DNA of 64,000 nt from Sanderia malayensis (Eukaryota; Cnidaria; Scyphozoa; Semaeostomeae; Pelagiidae), in contig RQOL01000833.1 of assembly GCA_013076295.1 (NCBI GenBank), positions 310,001 to 374,000 of the forward strand, read 5' to 3'. A program made the position numbers and the translations under genes. Within the stretch, counting starts at the first letter, position 1, and the number at the start of each line of letters is the position of its first letter. Of this stretch, positions 20,395-31,790 are shown one piece after another. A model generated the notes under the pieces. It was not told the DNA's origin and did not search any database. It saw only the letters and a program-made list of their open reading frames with translations.

Positions 20395-22380
20395 GGCATG
20401 GCCCGAAGGCAACGGCATGGCCCGAAGGCAACCGCATGGCCCGAAGGCAACAGCATGGCCCGAAGGCAAAGGCAAGGCCCGAAGGCAAACAAATGGCCCG
20501 AAGACCAAACTTAGCATTAGTATTGTTATGATAATATACGCATGGCCCGAAGGCAAACGCAAGGCCCGAAGGCAAACAAATGGCCTGAAGACCAAACTTA
20601 TCAGTAGTATTATTATGATAATGTACGCATGGCCCGAAGGCAAAAACAAGGCCTGCAGGCAAACAAATGGCCCGAAGACCAAACTTACCATTAGTATTGT
20701 TATGATAATATATGCATGGCCCAAAGGCAAAAGCAAGGTCCAAAGGGAGACGAATGGCCCAAAGACCAAACTTACCCTTAGTATTATTATGATAATAGAC
20801 GCGTGGCCCAAAGGCAACCAAATGGCCCGAAGACCAAACTTCTCATGAGCAGTAGTATGATAATATACGCATGGCTCGAAGGCAAAAACAAGGCCCGAAG
20901 GCAAACAAATGGCCCGAAGACCAAACTTATCATTAGTATTATTATGATAATATACGCATGGCCCGAAGGCAAACGCAAGGCCCGAAGGCAAACAAATGGC
21001 CTGAAGACCAAACTTATCAGTAGTATTATTATGATAATATACGCATGGCCCGCAGGCAAAAACAAGGCCTGCAGGCAAAGAAATGGCCCGAAGACCAAAC
21101 TTACCATTAGCATTGTTATGATAATATATGCATGGCCCAAAGGCAAAAGCAAGGCCCAAAGGGAGACGAATGGCTCAAAGACCAAACCTACCCTTAGTAT
21201 TATTATGATAATAGACACGTGGCCCAAAGGCAACCAAATGGCCCGAAGACCAAACTTCTCATGAGCATTATTATGATAATATACGCATGGCCCGAAGGCA
21301 AAAACAAGGCCCGAAGGCAAACAAATGGCCCGAAGACCCAACTTACCATTAGTATTATTATGATAATATACGCAGGGCCCGAAGGCAACGGTATGGCCCG
21401 AAGGCAACAGCATGGCCTGATGGCAACAGCATGGCCCGAAGGCAAATGCAAGGCCCAAAGGCAAACGCAAGGCCCAAAGGCAAACAAAAAGCCCGAAGAC
21501 CAAACTTACCATTAATATTATTATGATAATATATGCATGGCCCGAAGGCAAAAGCAAGGCCCAAAGGGAGACGAAGGGCCCGAAGACCGAACTTACCCTT
21601 AGTATTATTATGATAATAGACGCGTGGCCCGAAGGCAACAAATGGCCCGAAGACCACAACTCATCATTAGCATTATTATGATCATATACGCATGGCCCGG
21701 AGGCAAAATACATGGCACGCATACATAACAAGGCTAGAAGGCAAAAGCATGGCCCGAAGGCATTATAAAAGGCCCAAAGGCAACAGCACGGCCCGAAGGC
21801 AACAGCCAGGTCCGAATGCAAAAGCAAGGCCCGAAGGCAGATGAATGGCCCGAAGACCAGACTTATCATTGGTATTATTATGATAATATATGCATGGCCC
21901 GAAGGCAAAATACATGGCACGCATACATAACAAGGCTAGAAGGCAAAAGCATGGCCCGAAGGCATTATAAAAGGCCCGAAGGCAACAACACGGCCAGAAG
22001 GCCCCAGCAAGGTCCGAAAGCAAAAGCAAGGCCCAACGGCAGACAATGGCTCGAAGACCAAGCGGATCATTATTTTTTATTATGATAATATACACATGGC
22101 CCGAAGGCAAAGTACATGGCACGCATACATAACAAGGCTAGAAGGCAAAAGGATGACCCGAAGGCATTATAAAAGGCCCGAAGGCAACAGCATGGCCCGA
22201 AGGGTCTCAGCTAGGTCCGAAAGCAAAGCAAGGCCCGAAGGCAGACGAATGGCCCGAAAAAACAAACTCATCATTAGTAATATTATGATAATATATGCAT
22301 GGCCCGAAGGCAAAGTGCATGTCACACATACATAACAAAGGCCAGCAGGCAAAAGCATGGCCCAAAGGCATTATAAGGCG
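20395..22380. repeat. Minisatellite of GGCCCGAAGGCAA units in a ~110-base higher-order repeat
   Basis: The basic unit is a 15-18-base CATGGCCCGAAGGCAAA motif. Several such units followed by GACCAAACTTA(C/T)CATTAGTATTATTATGATAATATACG-like spacer form a ~105-110-base period repeated about fifteen times. A variant subarray with GGCACGCATACATAACAAGGC occurs three times (about 21715, 21915 and 22110). The GC/AT alternation is striking. Long minus- and plus-strand open frames here (up to 377 codons) are by-products of the periodicity. Confidence 0.9.
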
Positions 22381-22437
22381 CAAAAGCAGCAGCCAGAATC
22401 GAAGACATAGCAACCACTAACATTAATGAAGCAGATA

Positions 22438-23158
22438 TTACAGAAAGGCAGGGAATGCTGTCCCATGAAGGAAAAAGAAATAAGTTTTTACCGTGCCAGG
22501 CGAGCAGTAGCTTAAACCCCAAGCAAGATCATCCCGTTCCCAGATGGAGAGCCGGACAAAATGATGCAATTCAGCTACCGAAGAGGCCCTGTCAATCAAA
22601 GGCCAAAGAAAAGTTCTACCAAGAACAATGGCTTGACAACAATGTTGAAGGCTGCCAATGAATGATAACAAGTCAAGCTTGGTACCAGATTTTTGTTGAC
22701 CCTAAGAACTCAACTGTGCTCTGATCTTAATGATCCTCTCATCCGGTAAACGCAATTCCAAAGCTTCAGTATCGAACACACAGCCTTCCTCTCGCACAGC
22801 GGAGAGACCGCTGGACCAACCAGACAGAAATCATCTAGGTAATGCTGAGTTGATATGCCCGTTGAGTATCGAACTTAGCTATTAGTGCCCCTGTTCCCAA
22901 CTGCAGAATAAGAGAAATTGCTTCTGGGATACCCGCATAAGAAACAGCTGCCTCAGATTGTGTGATCAAGTCATTCACGCTATGGGAATGTGGAGACGAT
23001 AGATCAGTTATCAGCCTGAACTGACCTGGTGAAGACTTGCCGAACTGCTGAATGTAAAAGTTCAATGCTGTAAGAGTCACTGGAGCAGGCAACAAGGAGA
23101 AAAGAAAATCACCAAAAATCAAGCTGACTATAATTAAAATCAAGGTCATACGGCCCAA
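22438..23158 (-). pseudogene. Reverse transcriptase-RNase H relic of the Ngaro/DIRS type
   Basis: Minus-strand fragments: QFRLITDLSSPHSHSVNDLI and ALIAKFDTQRAY (reverse transcriptase fingers/palm), then in another frame HYLDDFCLVGPA, the YxDD box. The part between them that should encode the LPFG region is missing, so there is a deletion plus frameshift near 22850. The following RLPDERIIKIRAQL and LLSFIGSLQHCCQ blocks continue to the connection/RNase H region ending near 22438, where the minisatellite flank begins. Assignment is by resemblance to DIRS-order reverse transcriptases and agrees with the split direct repeats. Confidence 0.7.
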
Positions 23159-24179
23159 CTACACGAGAGCTTGAAACATGACCAAGGCCGTCTAACCCAG
23201 CGTGTTGCATAATGTAATTATCTAATTAATGCGTATCCGACTTGAAATGTTCCAATTTTTGCAACAGGGTCTATTCTCATCAAATAAGACCTATCAGCCA
23301 CAAGCAAATTAACATGTAAACATGTATATCATGGTCGCGCTCATTTGTTTCATTCAAATACAAACGTATTCAAAAAACAACACATGCAAACCACATTGAA
23401 ACTTCTATCAAAACGGCTGGCTTGCGACGTATTGCAAAACAGCAAATTCAATGACGTGGAAGATAGCGATGAATTATATGAAGATTGTCAAGATCAGTAT
23501 TTTGAACAACAAGATTGTATACATATTGTTGAACTGCCTGATTGCTGTGATCTGCATTGGATAGTTTTAGCCTACAAGATTAGTGAAACAATAAAAATAA
23601 GAACGTTGAGCACCTCAGTGAGGTGCTCAACTTGGCCAAGTGGCTACTTCATATGTCCTCAAAATCGTGCTCACAAAAAATGATAAAAAATGACCATCTA
23701 CACGGGCAGCGATGCTCAGTTCAGGTGCTTATTTGCTAATCCCTTCAAGAATTTGAGCAGGCTTGTGTTTGCTCCCGTGTCCCGTCTAGATGGGCCGATA
23801 GTAATTTCTGATAACCTCTCTTCCTCGCCACAGGGGGCGAGGACTCAGAAGGTTGCTAACGCCAAAGTCTTAAGTAAAAATAAAAAGAACGATCTCACCG
23901 ATCCACAAGGAATGAAATTGCTTGTCGTTCCTTGAAGCTTGAAGCGAGTAACTCTGATTGCCAAATGCTCTCGACACTACCAAACTGAAGCCACGGGTTA
24001 ACCACGATAGACGGAAGGGCCTAACCGTCAACGAATGCTTTTGCAATTTGGTGAGATCCAATTCACCAGAATCCGGGAATAAAGACTTGTACAATCGAAA
24101 TTCCAACGCGGCGAACAAATCGTGTGACCAAAACACTGAGGAAATATCACCAATAGGCCGGACGTGATAAAAACACGAA
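23159..24179. other. 5' body of the Ngaro-like element, no recognised gene
   Basis: In sense (minus) direction this is where a gag-like gene would lie. Fragmented frames exist (24136-23870, for example) but no domain was recognised. It contains a 27-base perfect palindrome at 23605-23631 (arms GTTGAGCACCTCA around one G), immediately followed by the palindrome CTTGGCCAAG. Confidence 0.4.
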
Positions 24180-24377
24180 GACGAAATTGTCCGCTGTAAT
24201 TTTCAGGCGTGCAAACTGATCTGAATAAATCTCAAGGGATCTAGCAAGTTAGATAGCATGGTGTGACCCGCTGTGACCTCGTGATAGTGCAAGCGGACGA
24301 ACTACCACCCTCCCCAGCAACAGTGACACTTCGCCCAGGTGGTATTAACTGCGGTTAAATCAGGTCTAACCGATATT
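24180..24377. repeat. Ngaro-like terminal repeat A1
   Basis: A 198-base copy of A2 (19896-20093) with a few substitutions, for example TCTGCTGTAAATTT versus TCCGCTGTAATTTT. It marks the upstream end of the element on the minus strand. Confidence 0.85.
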
Positions 24378-24720
24378 AAATTGTCGTAAAAATTTTTTAA
24401 AGGACCTCTTCGCAGTTTTCCTTTAATATTATTGTAAAACAATACGATATAGTTTAAATTATGTTTTCATTTGAAAATTTGTTCAATTTTGAGTATATTT
24501 CTGCTAAAGAAATTTGCTATTGAAACCCGTTTTGTAGTATTACATTGTTATGTAAAATTTCTTGCTCAGGCCTAGGGCCACTTCTAGACGCCATTTTTCA
24601 TCAGGCGTTCAAATACTTTTAATACCTAAGTGTGTCGATGAAAGCCTGTCTTGGAATCAATAAATACTAAAATCGTAGCGGCAAAGGTGTCCGCATCAAA
24701 GGCAACCCAGCCTACGTGTT

Positions 24721-25499
24721 GTAGCCCCCGTAGCCCTTTCTTGCCTCTCTTATTCTTTTCCAAAAACACTCTCATTTATTCCCTTTCACCTCCTCCAGTG
24801 TCAAGGCACTTTTTGGCTAAAAACTCCTTTTAATTTTGAAGATATTTCCATTTTTCTACTTTCAAAATTCTTCCCCCTCCGTTTTCTCTTTGGTGTGAGA
24901 GGATGGCGTGCCTGCTGTCTTCCTGGCCTTTCGTTTTGCGTGAGAGGGAGATGTCCAGAGCTTCACCACGGCGTCTGGATAATGTCTTCTCAAAATTACC
25001 GTTCCTTCGATGTTTTGCCTCGCTGAGCCTTTTGGAAACAATGAAACCCTGTTGCTTTTCGCACTAATCCGTATGCTTCCTTTGTTACTGTGGCTTTTTA
25101 TTGACAAGGAAGTTGCATCCTTCCTTCTGCAAGTGTGTGATTTTTGTTCGAAGATATTATTATCATGTAGAAATTTGTATTAGGCGGTTCGATACTTACA
25201 CAAGTTATTACTGCGAGATTTCTTATTACACGTTGTTCCGGACTTCAATCTTCAACAATATCCAGAAGGTAAGTGCGTTTTCCCCTGATTTTCCCTTATT
25301 ATTATTCCTGAGTAAAGTGATACGTGATATTTCTTAGGTGATTTTATACTTTTTCCCAGATACACGTGGTGCTACTGGATTTTCTTCAATAGCATTGTAT
25401 CTTTTCTATTTGCGTATCCTTTCTATTTTCTTTTGGAGACTTTATGTATTTCATTTTATGTCTTTCTCATATATTTTTTTGCTTTTTTATTACGGCAAC
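24721..25499. other. Non-coding junction between LINE and Helitron
   Basis: T-rich sequence with short open frames only. The upstream boundary of the Helitron could lie anywhere here; no terminal motif was recognised. Confidence 0.4.
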
Positions 25500-25969
25500 A
25501 AATGCCCCAAGCAAGTCCTCACAGTCAACGAGAAAGGGGAAGACGGAGTGCCTATGTCAGATTTCTCCGACAGCAACAACCTGAACACGGTCAGGTCAAC
25601 AACCAGCTACAGTCCCTGTCGACCAATTGCTGCAATTGCAACTCCAGCACGGCCAAGCTCAGCAACCGGCAGTTCCCATACAGCAACCTGAACAAATAAG
25701 TGAAGTTGAAGTGGACACAGATCAGTTATGGCCCACACCCAACAGCAGGCGGGGAAGGAATGCAAACTGATGCAAGATGGGTGCCACCACAACCCTTCCA
25801 GTTCTACAGGGGGCAGTACAATCAGCAGAGGAACAGCCAGCAGCACCAGCTATTCCACAGCAAAATGCCAATCCTCCATCGCGGAAATAAGATCTCCACT
25901 ACATGGCACCGATGAACAATGTCTAAATTGCTTTTAAAATCGGAAACATGGCGAAACATAGTAAATACT

Positions 25970-26815
25970 AAAGCTTTTCGTCTGACACTCATCAGAGTAG
26001 TACGTCACAAAGAGAACGAAAAGGAAAACCTAACGAACAATTATACCCAGAAGAGGATCGAAATTGGCCAATCATTGGCCATTGGCGAACAATAGATTAT
26101 TGAAAGAGTCCCAGTGGGAAAACGAACTCTTTCTGTCTACACAATATGGGATGCATCGTTTTGATGTAGACAGATTCTAAAATTCCTAAGTGAAATTTTG
26201 ACCTAGCTCTGCCGATAATGTGAAAACAGTCTTCACTGTAGTTTTGAGCACATTCTGGGTTGTCGATTAAATGTTGGCCTATAGCGGAGTCGTGTTTTAG
26301 AGTTTTAGATGTTTTGCAGGCGCGAGATGGTTGTTCTCGTTGCGGAACCATTTTTTGGCGTATGTTGGAGGGCATGTGTTGTTTAATCCTATCGCATAAC
26401 CGCTGAGAAGTGCGACCTAGGTACCTGGAATCACACCGCCACAAGAATTCATAGACTACGAAACTTTTTTGTGTGGTAGGAACACTGCCTTTACGGATGG
26501 GGGTAGGATCTTTTTGCCACTAAACACCAGACGGGGGTTGACTGTAGTGTAGCATTTGCTTATGGCAGTTTTAAGTTGTTTTTAAAATCGCGTGGAAACG
26601 TTGCCGATATAGGGTAGTTTTAGATAAACAGTGCACTTTTGCGGACCAAACTTTTTGTCAACTGAGAAATCTGCGATTTTCTTACGAAAAGTGCTTAAAA
26701 TGGTGTCTTCTGGATAGCCATTGTGGATGAGGATAGTTTATAATTGGGTATAATTGTTCGTTAGGTTTTCATTTTCGTTCTCTTTCTGATGTACTACTCT
26801 GATGAGTGTCAGACA
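25970..26815 (-). mobile_element. Short Penelope-like element with inverted ends
   Basis: About 80-base inverted ends (left CTTTTCGTCTGACACTCATC, right its near-complement ending near 26815; both continue into GTTCGTTAGGTTTTC-like sequence). AAAGCTT at both borders may be a target duplication. The minus strand encodes the end of a Penelope-type protein: KLPYIGNVSTRF, then FVVYEFLWRCDSRYLGRTSQ, a GIY-YIG-like endonuclease block continuing through 26097 (GRARSKFHLGILESVYIK). The reverse transcriptase is missing. It splits the N-terminal coding part of the Helitron. Confidence 0.75.
25972..26006 (-). ncRNA. Hammerhead-ribozyme-like core at the Penelope-like end
   Basis: On the minus strand the sequence is GTACTACT-CTGATGAG-TGTCAGAC-GAAA-AGCTTT. 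CTGATGA and GAAA are the conserved hammerhead cores, separated by a very short stem II (GU/AC closing a small loop). AAGCTT is a self-complementary minimal stem III, after which UUAGUA could offer a cleavage site and partial stem I pairing with UACUACU. Such minimal hammerheads are known in Penelope-like elements. The copy at the other end (about 26786-26815, plus strand) has GAAA changed to AAAA. Activity is unproven. Confidence 0.45.
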
Positions 26816-29800
26816 AAAAGCTTGTCAGACAAAGTGCTGTTGGGAGGGAGCTGTCCACCTACCTGCAATACAGCCTCCACCTGCAGAGCTTATGCCTCTT
26901 TTCCTTGGTCATACAGAAGACATGCAAAAAGATTCAAAAGATTTTCTTTCCAAATTTCGCAAATACAATGCTACCATGGCAATGGCATGCTGGACAGCAA
27001 ACATACCCCAAGTTCCAGGCGGGGGGCCATCCGTAATAACAATACATGGCAGTGCATATCGCAGGACAGGTATGTTCAAAATTCTGTTCCCACTTCTTTA
27101 CCTTATTGTTCCGTTACACAATATCATATTTGTTTTACAACTTTTTAGTATTGCATGATCAGTCATTATTAACAACCTGTTTTTTTTTGTTTAGCCTGCC
27201 TTGGCCTATTGCCAGGACAGCAGCCAAAATATGCTGAGCTGTACATCATGGACACAGCTGAAGCACTTGAGCACAGAACGAACAATCCCACCAACAGGGA
27301 TCTCAATAAAGACACCATCAAGAAGCTCCAAGACGAACTTCTTGCAGTCAACCCATATGCTCAAGAATACAAGAACATGGGCGACATACTGCAACAGCAA
27401 AAGGAACAGGTGACTGCAGCAAATGAGCCCATTCCCACATTCGACATGATTATCACGTCAAGAGCCAACCAGGATCGAAGATACGACACTCTTGCAGCGT
27501 CAGAAATAGCAGCAATCTACAGCACAAAAGACGGTGGTGCACCAGATCCAAACGAAAGAACCAAGCACATGCAGAGACGTGAGGGCTACTTGATTAACAT
27601 CAAAGCAACCAATCCAGCGGCCGATCCACTCATGTATCCGCTGCTGTTTCTGTCCGGTGAACATGGTTGGGCTACAACAATCACAAGACTGCGATCAGCA
27701 CGTTCACAAATCCCTGCTGACCAAGCTGAATGACGCCAAACCAGAGTAATGCCCAGCCAATTCTACACATACAGAATCCAAGTACGGGAAGGATTCTCAG
27801 CCCTTCACCTCTCAAGACTACTGTTTCAACAGTACTAGGTTGACGCATTCACCAAGATAGAAGGCAACGACCTTGCTTATATCAGATACCATCAGAAAGA
27901 TCTCAGAGTTGAGTCGTACAAAGGACTGATGGATCACCTTTACAGAAGAGCTGAACAACAAAGTCTAATTGCACAAGCCCACAATCCAGGCTATTGCTAG
28001 AGTCATCATCTTACCGTCCACATCTACGGGCAGCTGACGAAACATGCAACAGAATTACCAGGATGCCATGACCATTCTCAGAAAACATGGCAAGCCAGAC
28101 ATATTCCTGACATTCACAGCGAATCCGAACTGGCAAGACATCTTGGACAATTTGCTACCGACGGGACATTGTCACACGCGTCTTTCACTTGAAATTCAAA
28201 CAACTGCTGTGTGACATACTGGATCTCAACTTCTTTGGCAAAGTCATCGCTGACGTCTACACGGTGGAATTTCAAAAACGTGGACTGACGCACACTCACA
28301 TGATCATATCTTTTGCCAACGAAGACAAACCACGCACACCATAGCATGCTGACCGGATAATATCGGCAGAGATACCAGATGAGAACACCCACGTCCATGA
28401 ACACCGCAAGAAACACATGATGCACGGCCGGTGTGGATTTCTTAATCCCGCATGCAAGATGGGAAATGCAAAAGGAAGTTTCCGAAAGACCTCGCACAAC
28501 AAACAGAATTCAATGTCAATGGATACCCATTGTACAGAAGACGAGGTATGTCAACATTAATTGCATTTCGTACTTATGATTTACACTTTTCCGTGAAATG
28601 CACACAAATGTAACCATGGTACTTTCTTGCAGGCCAACCAACTGCTCAACTCAAGCAACACAGACTGAACGACTCTTGGGTTGTGCCACACAGCCTCAAA
28701 CTGCTTCTCAAGTTCGACTGCCACATGAATGTGGAAGTGTGCACCACAGTCAAAAGTGTCAAGTACATTTACAAATACATCCATACAGGCCATGACATGG
28801 CACACGTCGAAATCAGAGATGGTCACAAAGAATAGACAGGCCATGATACGTCAGTACTTGAAATCCAGATACGTCGGTTCGCATCAGGCAGTGTACAAAC
28901 TTATGCAATACGAGATCCACGACAAAAGTCACACAATCATTTGACTTGCAATTCACTTGCCAGATCAACAACCCCTATGCTTCACAGACCCAGAGCAAGC
29001 TGCACAGAGAAACAATGACAGCATGCTCATAGCCTACTTCAGCCTCAACCTGAGAGAAGATAATGCTCATCGGTATTTATATCAAGACATACCAGAGCAC
29101 TACACTTACAACAAATCCGCTAAGCAATGGCAGTAACGGAAGCGTCGATCAGCCAAAGGTGTCATAGGCAGAGTATACAATGTTCTTCCTTCAGATCATG
29201 AACGATTCGCCCTGAGGCTCCTATTGCTACACAGAAAAGGGGCAACCTCCTTCAAAGACATTAAAACAGTTGACGGGATCACTGAGGACACGCTCAAGAA
29301 TGCAGCAAGAGCTATGTCCCTCTTAGAGGACGATGCAGAGCACAGACAATGCTTACGAGATGCAGTGGTTCAACACTCATCCTCTTTCAAACTCCGAGCG
29401 ACATTGATGCTCTCTTCACAGGATTCCAAGAAGACATGCCAGAAGATTAACGTCAGACACGTGTAGCATACTCCGGAATAGCAGCAACACTGCTCATTAA
29501 CGGCAGAACAGCACACTCGACATTTCAAATACCGATTCCTCTGCTCGACAGTTCTACCTGCAACATCAAAGAACAAGGTCTTCGAGCACAACAACTGCGA
29601 GACACAACGCTATTCATTTGGGACGAAGCTTCCATGATTCCAGCAACAGCACTCAAAGCAGTTGACCGTCTGCTCAGAGACATCACCAAAGTCAAACAAT
29701 CTTTCGGCGGCAAATACTTCATGCTTGGCGGTGACTTCAGACAAGTGCTGCCAGTTGTCAAGAATGCAGGCAGAGAACGAATGGTGCAAGAATGCCTCAA

Positions 29801-30255
29801 GTCACGAAAAGTGGAGGATCTGTGGTCTCATTTCCAACAATTCAGACTCATTACAAAGAGCTGTTCAGGACCAGACTAAGCATTCTCAGACTGGCTTCTC
29901 CGAATAGGCAATGGAGTAGAACCTTACAATGATCAAGATCAGATCAACCTTCCACAACAAATCTGCATCAAGTCACTTGAAGATCTCATGAACTCAATCT
30001 ATCCTCAAGCTGAATCAGCAGATGCACACCTCTTACTGGATCCAAACACCATGTCCGAGCGTTGTTGTTTGACACCAAAGAACAAGTTCTCGCATCACAT
30101 CAACGAACTCATTCTGCAAAGACTTCCAACACCCGGAAACAGTACCTCAGCATTGACAGAGTCGAAACAGATGATCCAGAAGAGGCTGCAGCATATCCCA
30201 TGGAGTTTCTCAATGCGAAAACCCCAGGGGAATGCCTCTACATTCACTACAATTA

Positions 30256-31790
30256 AAGGGGAACTGAAACCATTTTTGAACTTTTGATAATCTGAAAGAG
30301 GGTATTCAGTTACCCTGAAATCTGAAGTTTTTCGAAAATTGGTGCTATATTTAGCGAGATACGGGGGCACACGTGACGAAATTTTTTCAGCCGAAAAGTG
30401 GCACCCGGAAGGCTTATTTAATCAGCCTCGTTCTGCGTTTTATGACGTCGAATTATGTACGGAAGTGGTTTTAACGCACTGAATCTTCTAATGTATTGGG
30501 CATCCATATCGACTAAAAACGAATTAAAATTTAAAATAAAATGATCATATAGAAATTTATTTATGTGTGAACCATAATAAATATGCAAAGACATTCCTTT
30601 GACAAATTGGTTGTCTAAAACAAGGGTTCAATCGCGTGAAAAAATAACAGCATTCACATGTTTCAAGTAAATTTCTGCATAAAATTGCGCAAAACCTTCA
30701 CCTCATAATTGCCAGATGAGGCTATCTATGCGTTATTTCTATTTAGAAATATTTTTTCACTATTACCTATTTTTGAAAAATATTCCTCAATTTTTGAAAA
30801 CAGCACCCATCCAAATCAACATGTACAATACAATGACATTCACACATTTATCTATTTTCTGGTAACATTATGCATAATTGTTTATAAGAAAGTTTTTTTC
30901 AGCCCAGCTTTCAGATTTGCTATATTTTTCCAAAAACCCTCAATGCAATAACATCTGCATAAAGAACATAAAAAACTACATGCCTTTCCGCGACGCCTCC
31001 TAAGAGGCGTCGGCGTGATCTCGGTTACATGTCACAATACACTCGTAGATAATGCATAGTGTTGATTGCAGATGTTGTCGGACAAGATCTCGTTTGATAA
31101 TTTAAATTGTATATTAAAACTAGGAGGAAAATAATTGGAAATACTTTTTCTGCTCCACTGATTGCAACAGTCAGTGCACCTACAGTAAAACGAAGATTGA
31201 GAGAGTTTCGCCTATTATTGTGCACTGACCAATGGTTTGAATATTATCTTAATTCTCAAGATAACATGTTTTTACAAGAATGTTCTTTCATTCAATTATT
31301 ATTTTTATTAAGTATTTTATTGAAAGAGGAATTCTGTTTTATCACCATAGTATTGTATAACAATGTCTGTTTCCTGGTATTTTCTTTCAGGTGCTGTAAA
31401 TTTTCAGTCCGGAACTTTCTCGAACTGATAGAAACATGGAAACGATATTTTTTACTGATTTTCCAAGAGAACGAGGCTAGGACGACGCCTCTAAGAGGCG
31501 CTGGCACAAAATGAAATTGAGGCTATGACGACGCCTGAGGCGGCGCTGTAACATTTGCACGGCAATGCTGCCACATTTTTGGCCCAGATGCCGCTCCATA
31601 CAAATCGTTCTCTAGACTCAAGGTGTTGACACCCGACAACAACAAAACCAAAAACCTTGTCTACAAGGAAGTCCTCTGAGATCTCCAACAATATCACCTC
31701 CAACCAGAGAGGGTAAGTCAACACACTAACACACCCCTTCACCTCATTTAGAGAGCACGGTTATTCAACGACCATGACTGAGTGTGTCAC
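30256..31790. other. Non-coding stretch with GC-rich hairpins
   Basis: No supported gene. A TTAA-flanked AGGGGAACTGAAACC at about 30253 resembles a transposon start, but no matching right end was found. Hairpins include CGACGCCTCCTAAGAGGCGTCG at 30991-31012 and a related CGCCTCTAAGAGGCG at about 31485, followed by a diverged repeat of the same segment (about 31515-31550). Confidence 0.4.

Larger units (their letters stand above)
19669..24377 (-). mobile_element. Ngaro/DIRS-like retroelement with split direct repeats
   Basis: Read on the minus strand the order is A1 (24377-24180), body, B1 (20204-20093) directly joined to A2 (20093-19896), a purine-rich spacer (19895-19780), B2 (19779-19669). 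A1 and A2 are 198-base near-identical direct repeats, and B1 and B2 are ~111-base near-identical direct repeats. This A1-body-B1A2-B2 arrangement is the split-direct-repeat structure known from Ngaro and related tyrosine-recombinase retrotransposons. The reverse transcriptase/RNase H relic on the same strand agrees. The recombinase gene expected between the RNase H and B1 is absent; a minisatellite lies there. It is inserted in the long-TIR element. Confidence 0.75.
17099..24633. mobile_element. Long-TIR element carrying a third rve/DDE gene
   Basis: Inverted repeats of roughly 230-250 bases: left from ACACTTAGGTATTAAAAGTA at 17099 to about 17335, right from about 24390 to 24633. Both contain CCTAGGCCTGAGCAAG and the TTTCAATAGC segment. 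The element interrupts LINE reverse transcriptase codons on both sides, and no target duplication is evident. Most of its length is a later Ngaro-like insertion (19669-24377), so the original element was about 2.8 kb. Confidence 0.8.
11900..24720 (+). mobile_element. Decayed LINE, interrupted by a Harbinger element and a long-TIR element
   Basis: Four separated plus-strand pieces read as one LINE when the inserts are removed: ORF1 N-terminal part (11900-12596), ORF1 C-terminal SGNH-like part (about 15290-15608), ORF2 endonuclease-reverse transcriptase (15640-17098) and a further piece of reverse transcriptase (24634-24720). The second break is especially clear: the protein reads ...TKYLGLT up to 17098 and VDESLSWN from 24634. 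Many stops and frameshifts show it is old. The 5' and 3' limits are approximate. Confidence 0.7.
25500..30255 (+). pseudogene. Decayed Helitron (Rep-helicase), interrupted by a Penelope-like insert
   Basis: Pieces in order: a Gln/Pro-rich N-terminal region (25530-25930); after the insert, the conserved AVHLPAIQPPPAELMPLF and FLSKFRKYNATMAMA region; an intron 27070-27194 (GTATGT...TTTAG) joining ...HGSAYRRT to ACLGLLPGQQPKYAELYI; the open block 27195-27733; the REGFSALHLSRLLFQ region near 27790; FLTFTANPNWQD (28106-28141); the HUH-type motif in GLTHTHMIISF (about 28283-28315); a probable second intron 28544-28632; YIYKYIHTGHDMAH; and from 29490 the PIF1-type helicase part with FIWDEASMI and LGGDFRQVLPVV. 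Stops, frameshifts and loss of the Walker A region show it is dead. Helitrons move by rolling-circle transposition. Confidence 0.8.

Noticed and set aside
20290..21920. Minus-strand open frames of 377 and 289 codons and several plus-strand ones
   Set aside because: They lie entirely in the minisatellite; all frames are repetitive translations of the same ~110-base unit.
30253..30300. TTAA + AGGGGAACTGAAACC as the left end of a Kolobok/piggyBac-like MITE
   Set aside because: No inverted partner was found downstream in the window.
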